From the NCBI GenBank assembly GCA_019308985.1, contig JAFDHB010000238.1:1-7308 (forward strand): a DNA stretch of 7,308 bases, in the 5' to 3' direction. The DNA comes from Deltaproteobacteria bacterium (GTDB lineage: Bacteria; Desulfobacterota; DSM-4660; Desulfatiglandales; HGW-15). How positions within the stretch are numbered: position 1 is the first letter of the stretch; every line of letters starts with the position of its first letter. Below, piece by piece: positions 6,387 through 7,308 of this stretch. Under the pieces are notes generated by a model. The model ran no database searches. It was not told the origin of the DNA and was given only the letters and a program-made list of their open reading frames with translations. Both the position numbers and the translations under genes were made by a program.

Positions 6387-6657
6387 TTGATGATCTCCCC
6401 TTCCGAAGGCCTCGGCTTCTCAGCCAACAGGGCCTTGGTCGACAGGACCATCCCCGGCGTGCAAAAGCCGCACTGAACAGCGCCGCACTCCAGAAAGGAC
6501 CGCTGCACCGGATCGAGTTCACCCCCTCTGCCCAATCCCTCTATGGTCACTCTTTGGTCCCGGTCAGGTCCAACTGATCCCGGAGCACCTGGAGCAACGT
6601 GGTCTGGGGCTCTACAGGCACCTCGCAGGTTTCATCGTTCACTTGTAGCACGATCAT
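6387..6657 (-). pseudogene. [2Fe-2S] small subunit of a xanthine-dehydrogenase/CoxS-family enzyme, with deletions
   Basis: Two pieces are present. ATG 6657 starts [13 protein letters not shown] and continues through [18 protein letters not shown], the N-terminal ferredoxin-fold segment, then meets TGA at 6549-6547. From 6550 a different frame reads [16 protein letters not shown] and PSEGEIIK. The normal subunit has about 35 residues between these, with the plant-type cluster motif GC-x4-C-x2-C...C. They are missing here, so the first [2Fe-2S] site is gone. The C-terminal all-helical domain keeps only CGFC; the second pair (CRC of NLCRCTG) is lost where the gene runs into livF near 6381-6391. 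The protein therefore could not carry electrons from the molybdenum centre to flavin. The family usually has ~150-170 residues. It lies six bases from the stop of the preceding flavin subunit remnant. Confidence 0.75.
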
Positions 6658-6662
6658 CCGTT

Positions 6663-7217
6663 TCAATTGTCGTGAGCCTCTACCGGACCGTACTCTACCT
6701 TTCCGTCCAGACACATCAGCGCAGGGACCGTATCTGCCATGAAGACAGCCTGGCACTTCTTGCCCTTGGGAAGGAGATAGCAACGGTTGCCACCGCGTTT
6801 GAAGCAGGAAGCCACGAATTGGAAGGTATGGCTTTGGTTATAGTAAAGGCATCGGGTCTCAAGACAAAGGTTGCCCCCTAAGGTAGCCATGTGGCGGACC
6901 TGGTTGGAGGCCACGTTGAGGGCAGACTCCGCAAGTAGAGATGCCCTTTCGGAGATCAGGGGCGAACGCACCACATCGGCCAGGGTCATCACGGCATCGA
7001 GGTAGAGGGTCCCGTCCTCCTCCAACGCGGGAGGGGCGACGGTCACACCCTTTAGGCTGATGAGGAATTCCGGTCGTAAGAGGCCGTATTTCATGCGAGG
7101 GAAAAGGTCCGTTCCTCCTGCCGCCACTTTCGATCGAGGCCCGTATTCGTCAAGCAGTTCCGCGGCTTCTTTGATGGATGTGGGACGCAGGTGCTCGAAC
7201 TTCGGAAGGGGCGTGTA
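6663..7217 (-). pseudogene. FAD/[4Fe-4S] medium subunit resembling 4-hydroxybenzoyl-CoA reductase beta (HcrB), truncated
   Basis: From about 7217 leftward the frame reads YTPLPKFEHLRP, AAELLDEYG and AAGGTDLFPRMK (first FAD pyrophosphate loop), then VRHMATLGGNL (second loop), and ends at TGA 6665-6663. Between the second loop and ADTVPAL lies a cysteine-rich insert with RCLYYNQS, CFKRGGNRC and KGKKCQ. With V7127 as residue 1 the cysteines fall at 93, 108, 116 and 125. Spacings of 15, 8 and 9 nearly match the four [4Fe-4S] ligands I recall for Thauera HcrB (16, 8, 9), which ordinary CoxM subunits lack. After DGKVE the usual C-terminal ~130 residues are absent. No ATG, GTG or TTG lies in frame between 7127 and the TGA at 7280-7278, although homology begins well before 7127, so the start also seems lost. 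A working protein is unlikely. Confidence 0.78.
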
Positions 7218-7308
7218 TTTTTCTCCGCCGGGTGCAAGAAGGAAACATGAGCCAAAGATGAGTCGGACGAGGGACTTTCAAGAAGTGCCTTCCCAGCAGG
7301 TTCTCACC
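7218..7308 (-). other. Unresolved sequence upstream of the flavin-subunit remnant
   Basis: On the - strand the frame of the flavin subunit is open only from 7277, preceded by TGA 7280-7278. Another frame, open from the window edge, reads ENLLGRHFLKVPRP, which I cannot assign. GGCGGAG (7229-7223 on the - strand) resembles a Shine-Dalgarno placed just before KYTPLPK, as if a start codon next to it had been lost. The end of an upstream gene or another deletion junction could lie here. Confidence 0.3.

Noticed and set aside
1..7308. CRISPR array, toxin-antitoxin pair, retron or other defence system
   Set aside because: No regularly spaced repeats, reverse transcriptase, nuclease or toxin-like gene pair could be seen on either strand.

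Overview
The window looks like bacterial accessory or decaying DNA from an uncultured anaerobe. The benzoyl-CoA-type molybdenum hydroxylase remnants, a branched-chain amino-acid (Liv-type) transporter ATPase and an integron-like scar would suit a Desulfobacterota-type or similar sediment bacterium. This is inference from gene content only; no rRNA or marker gene is present. Genes on the + strand fill 1-5575 and genes on the - strand fill 5726-7308, so the two blocks converge on a short intergenic gap with a plausible terminator for the - strand block.

Left part (1-1000): a possible transposase tail enters from the left edge. It is followed by an AT-rich leader with a 7-bp dyad, a clear 46-aa zinc-ribbon protein of the DUF5679 type with a perfect Shine-Dalgarno, and a small conserved-looking membrane protein gene interrupted by one in-frame TAA.

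Middle (1000-3890): a short repeat-bearing spacer precedes a GNAT acetyltransferase of the YhbS type. Its stop codon lies inside a 58-bp imperfect dyad that resembles a degenerate integron attC site, so the GNAT gene may be an old gene cassette. Next come an intact ketopantoate-reductase-family gene and an intact EamA/DMT transporter. Neither has pathway partners nearby.

Right part (3890-7308): a GT-C-like polytopic membrane protein is split into two frames at a run of seven T. On the opposite strand is a compressed, broken operon. From right to left it holds a flavin/[4Fe-4S] subunit resembling the beta subunit of 4-hydroxybenzoyl-CoA reductase (C-terminal half missing), a [2Fe-2S] subunit lacking its plant-type ferredoxin motif and its last cysteine pair, and a LivF ATPase that has lost its first ~15-17 residues and carries a one-base insertion in a G run. 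The subunits are joined by abrupt deletions. They probably once served uptake and reductive dehydroxylation or hydroxylation of an aromatic or N-heterocyclic substrate.

The most unusual features are the attC-like scar and the clustering of lesions: one nonsense codon, two homopolymer frameshifts and about three deletion junctions in 7 kb. I see no CRISPR array, tRNA, rRNA or intact defence system, and no convincing new multi-gene system.
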